Origin: Chlorobiota bacterium
GTDB lineage: Bacteria > Bacteroidota > Ignavibacteria > OLB7
Length of the DNA: 64,000 nucleotides
Reading direction: 5' to 3'
NCBI GenBank assembly: GCA_016700335.1
Contig: CP065014.1
Span: forward strand, 1,463,001-1,527,000
Translations under genes and position numbers: made by a program
Notes under the pieces: generated by a model
The model's input: only the letters and a program-made list of their open reading frames with translations
The model's database searches: none
What the model was told of the DNA's origin: nothing
Shown here: positions 1 to 8,299 of the stretch, piece by piece
Layout: each line of letters opens with the position of its first letter
Numbering within the stretch: the first letter of the stretch is position 1

Positions 1-1404
1 GAAAACAAAATCTTTAATACCCAATAAATATAATCCTATTGATCCTAATATTGAAAATACAAAAGGATATTTTAGTTTGTTTAAAAAGTCATTTAGATTT
101 GATTCTTTCCAATTTGATTTAATAGACAATCCATTCAATAAAGTTATAATAATTGCTAAAGGTAAATGAATGTCGTTGTAAAAATCAGCAGGAATTGCAG
201 CTTTAGTTTTACCAAACAAAGGAGTAATAATTGGCCAACTTGTACCAATAAAAACCACTAAAGCAGAACCTAAAATAGTTGCTGAACCTAATCCTAAAGC
301 GTTTTCTTTTGATATTAACTTGTAGTTTTTAGAACTAGTTTTTAAATCTTTAATTCTATAAAAAAAAGTACCAAAACCTATGGAAATAAATAGAATTATT
401 ATTGATAATAAAACCCAATAAATAAAATTACCAGGATCAACAAAACTATGAACTGATGTATCACCTAATACTCCACTTCTTGTTAAAAATGTTGAATACA
501 ATATTAATCCATAAGCCAAGATGGCTAAAACAAAATTAGTTTTGATATAACCCCCAATACTATCACTTGAACCAGTAAGAATTTTACCAGTTTTTTTTTG
601 AACTAATAGTGTATGTGATAGAGCTACACAAACCAACCATGGTATTAATGAAGAATTCTCAACTGGATCCCATCCCCAAAAGCCTCCCCAACCTAAAGTT
701 TCATATGCCCAAAAGCCTCCGAGCATTATTCCGAAACCTAACACCATACAAGAGAATAAAACCCAAGGAATTGCTATAGTTACCCATTTCTGATAATCTT
801 TTTTTATTAATGCTGCAATTGCAAAAACAAATGGAACAGTCATTGAAGCAAATCCAGTAAAAAGAATTGGTGGATGAATTGTGATCCACAAATTTTCTAG
901 AGTTGGATTTAAACCTTTACCTTGAGTTGGAATGAATCCTTCTGGAATTTTTTGATCTGGGAATGATGCAAAAATTGTCTCAAAAGGTGATTTAACAACT
1001 AAAATCAAAAGCAAGCAGACTATTACAAGCATATAAGTTGCCATCACTTCCTTTTCATAATCAACTTTTTGAGAATAACCTAATATTGCTATTCCAATAA
1101 TCATTGTTAATAAAGTCCATAACATAAAACTTCCCTCTTGTCCTGAGTAAAAAGTTGCCATTAATAAAGGCTTACTTAATTGAGTCGATGCATGCCCCCA
1201 AATATAAGTATTGGTGAAATCTAAGTTCAAGATATTGTACATCTGATAAAAACAAGCAACCATAAAAGACATTACAGTTGCATGGAAACAAATTCTTGCA
1301 ATTGATATTAATTTTGGATTTGTTGAAGTTAAATTGATTGAATAACCAATTAAACTTATTAATGCAGATGTAATTGAAAAAGCAATTATTAAACCACCAA
1401 TCAT
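1..1404 (-). CDS. ccmF: CcmF, cytochrome c haem lyase subunit (C-terminus cut by window edge)
   Basis: This is a multi-pass membrane protein of the CcmF/CcmC/CcsA haem-handling superfamily. The reverse strand reads open for 468 codons from an ATG at 1404 to the left edge, so only the C-terminal part is missing. The WWD haem-binding motif is plain: LGWGGFWGWDPVENSS is encoded around 655-700, followed by long hydrophobic segments. An early GQEGSFMLW segment and an IHPP segment also fit CcmF. In System I, CcmF takes haem from holo-CcmE and attaches it to apocytochrome c at the outer face of the inner membrane. It starts 12 nt after the ccmE stop and is the last visible gene of ccmB-C-D-E-F. I see no internal stop or frameshift. 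The identification is firm; the full length is unknown. Confidence 0.93.
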   Translation of the reverse strand, partial: MIGGLIIAFSITSALISLIGYSINLTSTNPKLISIARICFHATVMSFMVACFYQMYNILNLDFTNTYIWGHASTQLSKPLLMATFYSGQEGSFMLWTLLTMIIGIAILGYSQKVDYEKEVMATYMLVIVCLLLILVVKSPFETIFASFPDQKIPEGFIPTQGKGLNPTLENLWITIHPPILFTGFASMTVPFVFAIAALIKKDYQKWVTIAIPWVLFSCMVLGFGIMLGGFWAYETLGWGGFWGWDPVENSSLIPWLVCVALSHTLLVQKKTGKILTGSSDSIGGYIKTNFVLAILAYGLILYSTFLTRSGVLGDTSVHSFVDPGNFIYWVLLSIIILFISIGFGTFFYRIKDLKTSSKNYKLISKENALGLGSATILGSALVVFIGTSWPIITPLFGKTKAAIPADFYNDIHLPLAIIITLLNGLSIKSNWKESNLNDFLNKLKYPFVFSILGSIGLYLLGIKDFVF

Positions 1405-1416
1405 TTAAAAATAATA

Positions 1417-1797
1417 TTATTCAGTTGAAAATTTATCGGCTTCATATTTTGAAGGACATTTAGTAAGAACATTTGAGCATTTAAATTTACCATTTTCTAC
1501 TTCTCCAGTTGCAACTACTGATTGAGATAACTCAAAATTGTTTGGTTTTGCTCCATTTAAAACAACTTCAAGTTCTTTACCACTATTATCAATCATATTA
1601 AAAACAAAAGTATTATTTTCAGAATAATATTTGCATCCTTTATCTTTAACCCACTTTCCAGCTACTTGAGCTCTACTACCATTTTTCTCAGCAGTTGAAA
1701 AATCCATATAATCAATCTTTTTATTCTCAACTGCAACAAGTGCAATAACTACTAATAAAATAGTTGATACAATTCCAATCAAATATTTAACTCTCAT
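1417..1797 (-). CDS. ccmE: CcmE, periplasmic haem chaperone of the Cys type
   Basis: A 126-aa protein with one N-terminal membrane anchor (about residues 5-23) and a small beta-rich domain with an AGKWV strand near residue 46 and a VVATGEV strand near 94-100, as expected for the CcmE OB fold. The usual haem-binding HxxxY motif is replaced by C114-P-S-K-Y118, a CxxxY motif. This Cys variant is known from Desulfovibrio-type and archaeal CcmE proteins, which work without the usual His ligand. The start overlaps the 3' end of ccmD by 11 nt and the stop lies 12 nt before ccmF. The identification rests on size, anchor, motif position near the C-terminus and operon context. Two further cysteines (C55 and C107) are present. 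Confidence 0.9.
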   Translation of the reverse strand: MRVKYLIGIVSTILLVVIALVAVENKKIDYMDFSTAEKNGSRAQVAGKWVKDKGCKYYSENNTFVFNMIDNSGKELEVVLNGAKPNNFELSQSVVATGEVENGKFKCSNVLTKCPSKYEADKFSTE

Positions 1798-1933
1798 TTA
1801 TTTTTGTACTAATTTGATTTTCGAGTGATTTAATATTCTTATCCATTTTAACAATCATTAATATTACACCGATATAAATTATCATCGTTATAATTAGAAC
1901 AACAAATATTGAATTTTCAACTAAAAATGTCAT
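1787..1933 (-). CDS. ccmD: CcmD-like small membrane protein
   Basis: A 48-aa reading frame with a hydrophobic segment at about residues 9-28 (ending in IYIGVILMIV), then a charged tail with a short predicted coiled stretch (residues about 29-45). CcmD is a small one-helix protein of the CcmABCD complex that helps release holo-CcmE. Position, length and topology all fit, although CcmD sequences diverge too far for motif proof. The ATG at 1933 lies within the end of ccmC (17 nt overlap) and its TAA at 1787-1789 lies within the start of ccmE (11 nt overlap), which suggests translational coupling. Without it, the ccmC-ccmE junction would be an unexplained gap of about 120 nt in an otherwise tight operon. 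Confidence 0.75.
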   Translation of the reverse strand: MTFLVENSIFVVLIITMIIYIGVILMIVKMDKNIKSLENQISTKINES

Positions 1934-2951
1934 TTTGAGTATTAAGTTTTAAAATTTTAGTTCTTGAAGAAATATTTACTAGCCAAAAGTATAATAAAAT
2001 AAAATGGAATAAACTTATAGAATAAATTACTTGTTTTGTAAAATCTAATGAATCTGTTTTTGCTGATAAAACAGGTCCTGAATTTGAATCTCCCATACTT
2101 CCTGGATGTAATCCATCCATTAACCTAGGCAAAACAAAGAGTAAAAAAACAACAGGTAAACATAGAAGAATCAAATAGATTGAAGAAATTTTGGATTTAG
2201 TTTCTTGATTATTTAAAGAAGATCTTAAAGCAAAATATGCACCATAAATTAGCATTACAATAAAGATGGATGTCTGTCTAGGATCCCAATTCCAAAATTT
2301 ACCCCAATTAAATTTTGCCCAAACAGCTCCAGTTGTTGTAGCTAAAATACAGAATAAGAAGCCAATAATTGCTGCCGATTCTGCAATCATATCATATTCC
2401 AATTTACGAGTTCTTAAGTAAGCAATTGCATAACCAAATGCAATAAACCATGCAAGTTGTGTTAACCATGCTGTAGGTACATGAAAATATAAATTTCTTG
2501 CCCGTTCTTCTAATTGAGGAATTAATGGTAATACTAAATACGGGTCAATTAATAATACTCTATATCCAGTAAATTTTTTTGTTGTTCTATCAAAACTTGT
2601 CTCGATTATTAATTTTTGATTGATTTTTAAATCAAGAATTGAGGAATTATTTAAAAATGATATTGTTTTAATATTACTATCATTATCTATTAAAGTAACT
2701 TCCTTATCATTTATGGATAAAACCTTGGCATACAAATTAGTTTTAGCTCCACTTTCACGGCCTACAGCAACCATTGAAACTCCAACGAAGGAACCACCTG
2801 TTTGAATTCCTAAACCCATTAATATTGTTAATAATCCAGAAATTATTAATAATAGTTTCCACCAAAATGGTTTAGCTTTTGAGATTCCGTTTGGTAGAAA
2901 CCCTAAGCAAGTTGAAATTATAAAAGCACCTCCAATTAATATCCCCTTCAA
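1917..2951 (-). CDS. ccmC: CcmC haem transporter with an extra N-terminal module
   Basis: The C-terminal two thirds is a CcmC core. It has LYFHVPTAW (first haem-ligand His), the WWD motif WGKFWNWDPRQTS and LHPGSMG (second His) between hydrophobic helices. CcmC loads haem onto CcmE. At 344 aa it is about 100 residues longer than ordinary CcmC (roughly 230-260 aa). The excess is N-terminal: two hydrophobic helices (about 1-20 and 30-58), then a soluble beta-rich stretch (about 70-135) with alternating hydrophobic residues that looks like a small barrel. I do not recognise that domain. It sits between ccmB (111 nt gap) and ccmD (overlapping). The core call is firm; the role of the extension is unknown. 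Confidence 0.9.
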   Translation of the reverse strand: MKGILIGGAFIISTCLGFLPNGISKAKPFWWKLLLIISGLLTILMGLGIQTGGSFVGVSMVAVGRESGAKTNLYAKVLSINDKEVTLIDNDSNIKTISFLNNSSILDLKINQKLIIETSFDRTTKKFTGYRVLLIDPYLVLPLIPQLEERARNLYFHVPTAWLTQLAWFIAFGYAIAYLRTRKLEYDMIAESAAIIGFLFCILATTTGAVWAKFNWGKFWNWDPRQTSIFIVMLIYGAYFALRSSLNNQETKSKISSIYLILLCLPVVFLLFVLPRLMDGLHPGSMGDSNSGPVLSAKTDSLDFTKQVIYSISLFHFILLYFWLVNISSRTKILKLNTQNDIFS

Positions 2952-3062
2952 TTTAAAATAAGTTTAAAATTTAAAATGTATAATCCAATTTATGAAAAAT
3001 TAATTTATTTGGGTTTAAAAAAATTAATTGTAATTATTGTTAAATAGAATAGTTTCTAAAAC

Positions 3063-3722
3063 TCAATCTTCTTTCCAAATAAAATCAAAAAGTACCCAAC
3101 TTAACATTGATAATGCTATGATATACCCAATCAATATAAATAAGTCTAAAATAAAATTATTCATGTTAATACCAATTAAAACTCTTCTAATCAAATCTAT
3201 ACCCAATAACATTTGAGGTAAAATTATCGGAAAAATTAAAACAGGATATAATGCTCCTTTTACTTGAGAACGAGAAATAATTGCAGATATAATGGTCATT
3301 GAAGAAGCAAAACCAATACTCATAATAAATATCATTGTAAAAAACTCGATTGGCAGTTTAACAGTATTATCTCCTATTAGTAAAAAAAATAAAATTGCAA
3401 TTAGTGAATTAGTAATAATAGCAAAAATTATATTAATCATTAACTTACTTAAAAAAACATTACCAGGTGATAATGTAAGCCTTAATAATAATATTGTGCC
3501 CCTTTCTTCTTCAGAAACAAACGATCTCCCTTGTGATATTATTGCAGAGAAAAACATCACAATCCAAATTAAACCAGAAATAATTTGTTCTGATAATTTT
3601 TCATTTGCCATTGCAAAAGAAACTACGGTCAGACAAACAAGTACAAACATTAAAAGCGAGTTAAGAGCGTATCGCTGCCTTAACTCGCTTTGAAGATCTT
3701 TTTTTATGAGTGAAAAAATCAT
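3063..3722 (-). CDS. ccmB: CcmB, membrane subunit of the haem export ABC complex
   Basis: A 219-aa protein with about six hydrophobic helices and the N-terminal region typical of CcmB (IKKDLQSELRQRYALNS, then a FSAIISQGRSFVSEEERGT segment and PVLIFPIILPQMLLG). CcmB forms the CcmABCD complex with the ATPase CcmA, which uses ATP to release holo-CcmE from CcmC. No ccmA is present in the window, so it lies elsewhere or beyond the left edge. The gene starts 62 nt after the stop of the secreted multihaem cytochrome, so maturation genes and a likely client could be co-transcribed. Confidence 0.9.
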   Translation of the reverse strand: MIFSLIKKDLQSELRQRYALNSLLMFVLVCLTVVSFAMANEKLSEQIISGLIWIVMFFSAIISQGRSFVSEEERGTILLLRLTLSPGNVFLSKLMINIIFAIITNSLIAILFFLLIGDNTVKLPIEFFTMIFIMSIGFASSMTIISAIISRSQVKGALYPVLIFPIILPQMLLGIDLIRRVLIGINMNNFILDLFILIGYIIALSMLSWVLFDFIWKED

Positions 3723-3784
3723 TAGATCATTTATTTTTCAATTTAAAAAGTTTGTTTTAAATTGATAATGATATTATTTGATAA

Positions 3785-5719
3785 CTATTTATTATTCATG
3801 ATAATCATCTTCTGGGAAGAATTAGTTCTACTAGTTTTTAAGTTAATAATATAAACTCCACTTGGAAGCACTTGACCTAATTCATCAGTTAAATTCCAAT
3901 TAACATTATAAGAACCCTTATTGTGTGCCCCAAATGCAAGCAACTTAACTTCATGACCATCCAAATCTGATACTGTTAACTTTAAATCTTCATTATACTT
4001 AATTCCAAATTTAATTAAAGTATTCGTAATTGCTGGATTTGGTGAGATAGAATTGATTGAAGTTGAAGTTACTTCAACTTTTTCAAAAATTGCAGTAGAA
4101 TATTCTGGATACATTATTGCATATTTTTTCATTAAAGAATCTGCTAATTCTATATCTGAATTTTGTCTAAAATCTCCTGCATCATCATCTTCAACTCCCC
4201 AGAATGGTGCTTCTTTGTCACCAGGTTTACTATTTCTGTTTCCCCTACCATTGTTATGACAAGATAATGCACAAGTGTTAGGCATTCCTTGTGGTATATT
4301 ACAATTTCTATATTGCTTAGTAACTTCTGGTTTGACAACCATGAAAGTATGATTACTAAAATCTCTGCCATTTGTAAACCTCATAACTGCACCTTTAAAG
4401 AAATGACAATTCACGCATTTACTTGATTCTAATGAATGTTTTGTATGTCCATTTACAACCAAACCTTTATCATTTACAATAGTACTTGCCTTATCAGCAT
4501 GACAACCACTAACTAAGCAACCCTCTCCTTTACTTAAAGAATAAAAATCCCTTTTTAACTGAAAAGGTAATCCATTATTTCCGTTAGTATGAGGAGAATG
4601 ACACTCCCAACATCCATCAACTAATGCATGCTTTTTATACATTACTGAATGTCTATAATCTTGAACAGTTTGATGATGAGCATAAGAATGAATTCCATCA
4701 CAATTATATTGACCTCCTGCGGTAGGACTTTTTTGAAAATTAAAGAGTGTGTCACCAGGTAAAAAAGATCTTTTTAAAGAATCAACATAAGGGTATGTAA
4801 ATGCTGGAAATCCTTTACTTGCCATTCTAGTATGACATTGACCACATAAATCTAGTTTCCTATCTGTTGAAGAAACTGAATTACCCCAATTATTTGCATT
4901 TGATATATTCCCTTTTATTGGATTTGCAACATGTTCAGAGCCAGGACCATGGCAACTTTCACATCCGATATTCATATTTAAGTCTTGTATCTTTAAATCT
5001 CCTTTATCTTTTCCATACCAACTTCCTCTATAAGTAGTGTCATTACCAACAATTTCAACTTTAGTGGAAAAACCATTAACATGACAATAAACACATGTTT
5101 TATCGTAAGCAACATTTCTAAATTGCTGTGTATTAAAATTGTATAATTTGTAATGACCTGTTGTTGTATCTAAATAAGACCATTTATTTACATCTATAGC
5201 ATAATACCTATTTGAATCTTTCCACTCTTTATAATCTGTACCAGAAAATTGAAATGGTGGATAATAATATTGATCATTTATTTTAACAAGAAATCTTTGC
5301 ATCCATCCGTTTCCACCATAAGTGTATTCAACTTTCATTTTAGAAGAAGCATCACCGGATGGAATCAGTTTGAATTGTATATAATAATCAAATCCTTCTT
5401 TAGAAAAATTATACTCAACTGAATCAGTATTAAAGTATCTTAATTTAACTACCTTATTATTAACAAAATCACTTTCATTTCTAACTGTAGATGGAGATGG
5501 TCTTAAATGAATCTTTTGATGAAAAGTATTCATAAATTCTTGAGCTCCTTTATAAGAACTTTCAGGAGAATACGCTTTTTCATGACAATTAGCAGCCATA
5601 CATGTTTGTTCACCAACATAAACTCTATCAGCTCCAGCGGTTGTAGAATTACTTCGTTTAAAATAAAGTCCTAAAATAATTGTAATAAATACAAATAAAA
5701 AGGCATATTTTTTAATCAT
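3785..5719 (-). CDS. Secreted multihaem cytochrome c with T9SS sorting domain and mixed haem motifs
   Basis: A 644-aa protein with an N-terminal hydrophobic signal segment (about 4-20). There are five CXXCH haem sites (starting at C209, C253, C292, C370, C435), two CX4CH sites (C40-H46 and C401-H407) and one CX3CH site (C483-H488), so up to eight haems. The GCESCHGPGSEH segment is typical of multihaem cytochromes of the c554/NrfA-like superfamily. The last 90 residues (NSISPNPAITNTLIKF to the end) are a type A T9SS/FlgD-like sorting domain, so the protein is probably exported to the cell surface. A surface electron-transfer role is inferred; substrate and partner are unknown. It lies directly upstream of ccmB, consistent with being a client of that pathway. 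Confidence 0.85.
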   Translation of the reverse strand: MIKKYAFLFVFITIILGLYFKRSNSTTAGADRVYVGEQTCMAANCHEKAYSPESSYKGAQEFMNTFHQKIHLRPSPSTVRNESDFVNNKVVKLRYFNTDSVEYNFSKEGFDYYIQFKLIPSGDASSKMKVEYTYGGNGWMQRFLVKINDQYYYPPFQFSGTDYKEWKDSNRYYAIDVNKWSYLDTTTGHYKLYNFNTQQFRNVAYDKTCVYCHVNGFSTKVEIVGNDTTYRGSWYGKDKGDLKIQDLNMNIGCESCHGPGSEHVANPIKGNISNANNWGNSVSSTDRKLDLCGQCHTRMASKGFPAFTYPYVDSLKRSFLPGDTLFNFQKSPTAGGQYNCDGIHSYAHHQTVQDYRHSVMYKKHALVDGCWECHSPHTNGNNGLPFQLKRDFYSLSKGEGCLVSGCHADKASTIVNDKGLVVNGHTKHSLESSKCVNCHFFKGAVMRFTNGRDFSNHTFMVVKPEVTKQYRNCNIPQGMPNTCALSCHNNGRGNRNSKPGDKEAPFWGVEDDDAGDFRQNSDIELADSLMKKYAIMYPEYSTAIFEKVEVTSTSINSISPNPAITNTLIKFGIKYNEDLKLTVSDLDGHEVKLLAFGAHNKGSYNVNWNLTDELGQVLPSGVYIINLKTSRTNSSQKMIIMNNK

Positions 5720-5825
5720 AAAGATTTAAATTTTAAAAATTCTGATTTAATTATAGTCCAAAACAAGCAAGACACCCAATATAATAATTCGATGCAAATA
5801 TATAAAATTTTATTTAATTAAAATA

Positions 5826-7661
5826 CTATTGAATTAAAATATTATTCATTCTTGCTTGAACCCCGCTCGATTTCATCATTTCTTCAATTAAATCTTTGTA
5901 TTCTTGTGTACTATTTTTATTATGGATAAAACTCAAAACTGATTCTTCTGTGTTATCAATTGCATCATTGATTTTATCAAAAAAAGATTTTTGCTTTGGT
6001 AAAATTAATAATGAATAACCCTTCAAGTTAGATCTTTTAGCAGTGACCTGAATTGCATAATCTAATCCTCCAATCTCATCAACTAATCCAACTTCTTTTG
6101 CCTCAATCCCAGTCCAAACTCTACCTTGAGCAATTGAATTTACACTATCTTTTGAAATTTTTCTACCAATTGAAACTACATCCAAAAATTTAGAATATAT
6201 TGAATCAACATTTTTAGAAAGAATAAATTGTTGTTGAACTGTTAAATCATTTGTTGGTAACATAATATCTGCATTTGGATTTGTTTTAATAGTTTCAGTA
6301 TTTATGCCAAGTTTTTCTGAAAAAAATCTTTTTGCATTAAATGATAATGAAAATACTCCTATCGATCCTGTAATTGTTGATGAGTCAGCAATAATCCATT
6401 CACCAGCTGATGCAATATAATAACCTCCAGATGCAGCAACACTTCCCATTGATATTACTATTGGTTTTATCTTTTCTGTGAGTTCAATTTCTCTCCACAT
6501 ATTGTCACTTGCTTGTGCACTTCCTCCAGGTGAATCTATTCTAATTATTATAGCTTTTACTTTTTTATTATCACGAGCAGACTTTAAAGATTCTATAAAA
6601 CTTGAGCTACCAACTCCATTCCCACCAAATATTGGGTTTGGATTATAACCGTTTTTCCCAGATTGTATATTACCTTGAACATATATTAATGCAATTTTAT
6701 TCTCTAAATTTTCATTATCTATTTCAACATCATAATCATTTAATTTAAGTAAATTTAATCCTTTTAAATTTCCATTATCATTATCATCAATAATTTTAAT
6801 TTTGATAGGAATTTTTAATTTATTTTTGAACATATCAATTATTTCATCTTGATATTTTATACCATCAATAAAATTGAATTCTTTAGCTTCATTTGGTGTT
6901 AATAAAGAATTGTTATTAATGATTTCATTTAATTGATAATCGGGTATATCACGAGCTGAAGAGATAGTATTTGTAAACCTTGTAAATATTTGTGAGATTA
7001 AATTATTTACAACAAACTTACTTTCTTCAGAAGCTTGATTTAATAAAAAAGGTTCAACAGCACTTTTAAATTTGCCTGCTCTTGTAACCTGTGCATTAAC
7101 ACCTAATTTATCTAATAAAGGTTTGTAAAATTCTAGAGTAGAATAAATTCCATTAATTTCAAATTGTCCAGCAGGATCAATTAAAACTGAATCAGCAATT
7201 GATGCAAGAAAGTATGCTTTTTCATCATAATTCATTCCACTTGAATAAATGAATTTTTTATTTTTTTTAAAATTAACTAATTGCTCTCTTAACTCTTCTG
7301 CTTGTGCCCAACTACCAGCAAATCCGCATGGCTTCAACCAAATACCAGAGATTCTAGTATCCTTAGAAGCATATTTGAGCTTTTGAATCCAATCAAGAAA
7401 AGTTAATGATTTAGTTTTTGAAAAAACTATACCTTCAGAATATTCATCAATTTTTGATGGAAAATCAATGTCTAAAATTATTCTATTTTTTTGATCTTTA
7501 ACATCTAATTTATTAGAACTTGATGACTCTGAAACATTAGTAATATCTTTGGCTGCTGTAGCAATAATCCCAATTATTACAAATAATGATATTCCAAATG
7601 TTAATAAAAATGCTATTAAAGCACCCAGTGTACTAGCTAAAAAAGTCTTAAAAAATGTCAT
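5826..7661 (-). CDS. sppA: Signal peptide peptidase SppA, 67K type
   Basis: A 611-aa membrane-anchored serine protease with an N-terminal membrane helix (about 8-37) and the tandem S49 peptidase halves of the long, E. coli-like form. The catalytic Lys lies in the N-terminal half (AGKFKSAVEPF, K199). The nucleophile Ser lies in the C-terminal half (GSVAASGGYY, S411), matching K209 and S409 of E. coli SppA. IDSPGGSAQAS precedes it as expected. SppA degrades signal peptide remnants in the membrane. The gene follows the MOSC gene by 7 nt and probably shares its transcript. Confidence 0.93.
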   Translation of the reverse strand: MTFFKTFLASTLGALIAFLLTFGISLFVIIGIIATAAKDITNVSESSSSNKLDVKDQKNRIILDIDFPSKIDEYSEGIVFSKTKSLTFLDWIQKLKYASKDTRISGIWLKPCGFAGSWAQAEELREQLVNFKKNKKFIYSSGMNYDEKAYFLASIADSVLIDPAGQFEINGIYSTLEFYKPLLDKLGVNAQVTRAGKFKSAVEPFLLNQASEESKFVVNNLISQIFTRFTNTISSARDIPDYQLNEIINNNSLLTPNEAKEFNFIDGIKYQDEIIDMFKNKLKIPIKIKIIDDNDNGNLKGLNLLKLNDYDVEIDNENLENKIALIYVQGNIQSGKNGYNPNPIFGGNGVGSSSFIESLKSARDNKKVKAIIIRIDSPGGSAQASDNMWREIELTEKIKPIVISMGSVAASGGYYIASAGEWIIADSSTITGSIGVFSLSFNAKRFFSEKLGINTETIKTNPNADIMLPTNDLTVQQQFILSKNVDSIYSKFLDVVSIGRKISKDSVNSIAQGRVWTGIEAKEVGLVDEIGGLDYAIQVTAKRSNLKGYSLLILPKQKSFFDKINDAIDNTEESVLSFIHNKNSTQEYKDLIEEMMKSSGVQARMNNILIQ

Positions 7662-7668
7662 TATTTAT

Positions 7669-8130
7669 TTATATTATTTCTATTAAATCTGAAGTATTTA
7701 TAGTACCAAGTTTTATAACTTTACAATTGACTCTACTCCAACCAGGATTTAAATCATGAGAAATCCTATTAAAATAATCGTTTTTAAAACTAGATTTTAT
7801 TGTACTACAAGGTGTTGTGAAAGATGTTACTTCTAAAATTAAATCATTTCCAAATTTTGCTATTCGTCCAGGTTGAAACAAATTAAAATCAACATTCGTA
7901 GTAGTAATATTTTCCCCAATTGAACCTGGAAAAATATGATTCCCTTCTTTTTGTAATTTCAATATTAATTCAAGGGAATACAAACAGATTGCTCTATCAA
8001 GTCCACCATGATGATTCATATCATTATGTATGTCTGATATCAAACCATATTCATTAACATCACTAGTAAATATAGGAAATTTAGGCACACCTCCATTTGA
8101 ATGATTAATCTGAAAAATATGTCCTTTCAT
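7669..8130 (-). CDS. MOSC domain protein
   Basis: A 153-aa single-domain protein. It matches the MOSC (Mo-cofactor sulfurase C-terminal) fold: HGGLDRAICLYS early, FPGSIGENITTTNVD in the middle, and the conserved cysteine in TTPCSTI. Stand-alone MOSC proteins of the YiiM/YuaD type are thought to carry sulfur or act in Mo-cofactor-related reactions; the substrate here is unknown. It starts the minus-strand run MOSC-sppA. No molybdenum cofactor synthesis gene is nearby, although a sulfite-oxidase-like gene is encoded at 45541-46152. Confidence 0.88.
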   Translation of the reverse strand: MKGHIFQINHSNGGVPKFPIFTSDVNEYGLISDIHNDMNHHGGLDRAICLYSLELILKLQKEGNHIFPGSIGENITTTNVDFNLFQPGRIAKFGNDLILEVTSFTTPCSTIKSSFKNDYFNRISHDLNPGWSRVNCKVIKLGTINTSDLIEII

Positions 8131-8199
8131 TAATAATAATTTAATGTATTTTGATGGTTTATAAGAATTTATAAAGAGTATTCTTTAAAAAAATAAAGT

Positions 8200-8207
8200 T
8201 ATCTTCG
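8200..8207 (+). promoter_or_regulatory. Possible -7 promoter element for the secreted-protein gene
   Basis: TATCTTCG followed by CATT resembles the Bacteroidota primary-sigma -7 consensus TAnnTTTG with one substitution. It lies 93 nt before the ATG at 8300. I see no clear -33 TTG at the right distance, so this is a weak call. Confidence 0.35.
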
Positions 8208-8299
8208 CATTCAATAATTATATAATGCAATTTAAGAAGACAATTTCACAAGTTCATTAAATTTTATTAAAATATTTTAGAAATTATATAAATCAAAAT

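Noticed and set aside
3292..3693. Open frame on the plus strand across ccmB (133 codons)
   Set aside because: It is antisense to a well-supported membrane protein and has no motif; AT-rich coding DNA gives such frames by chance.
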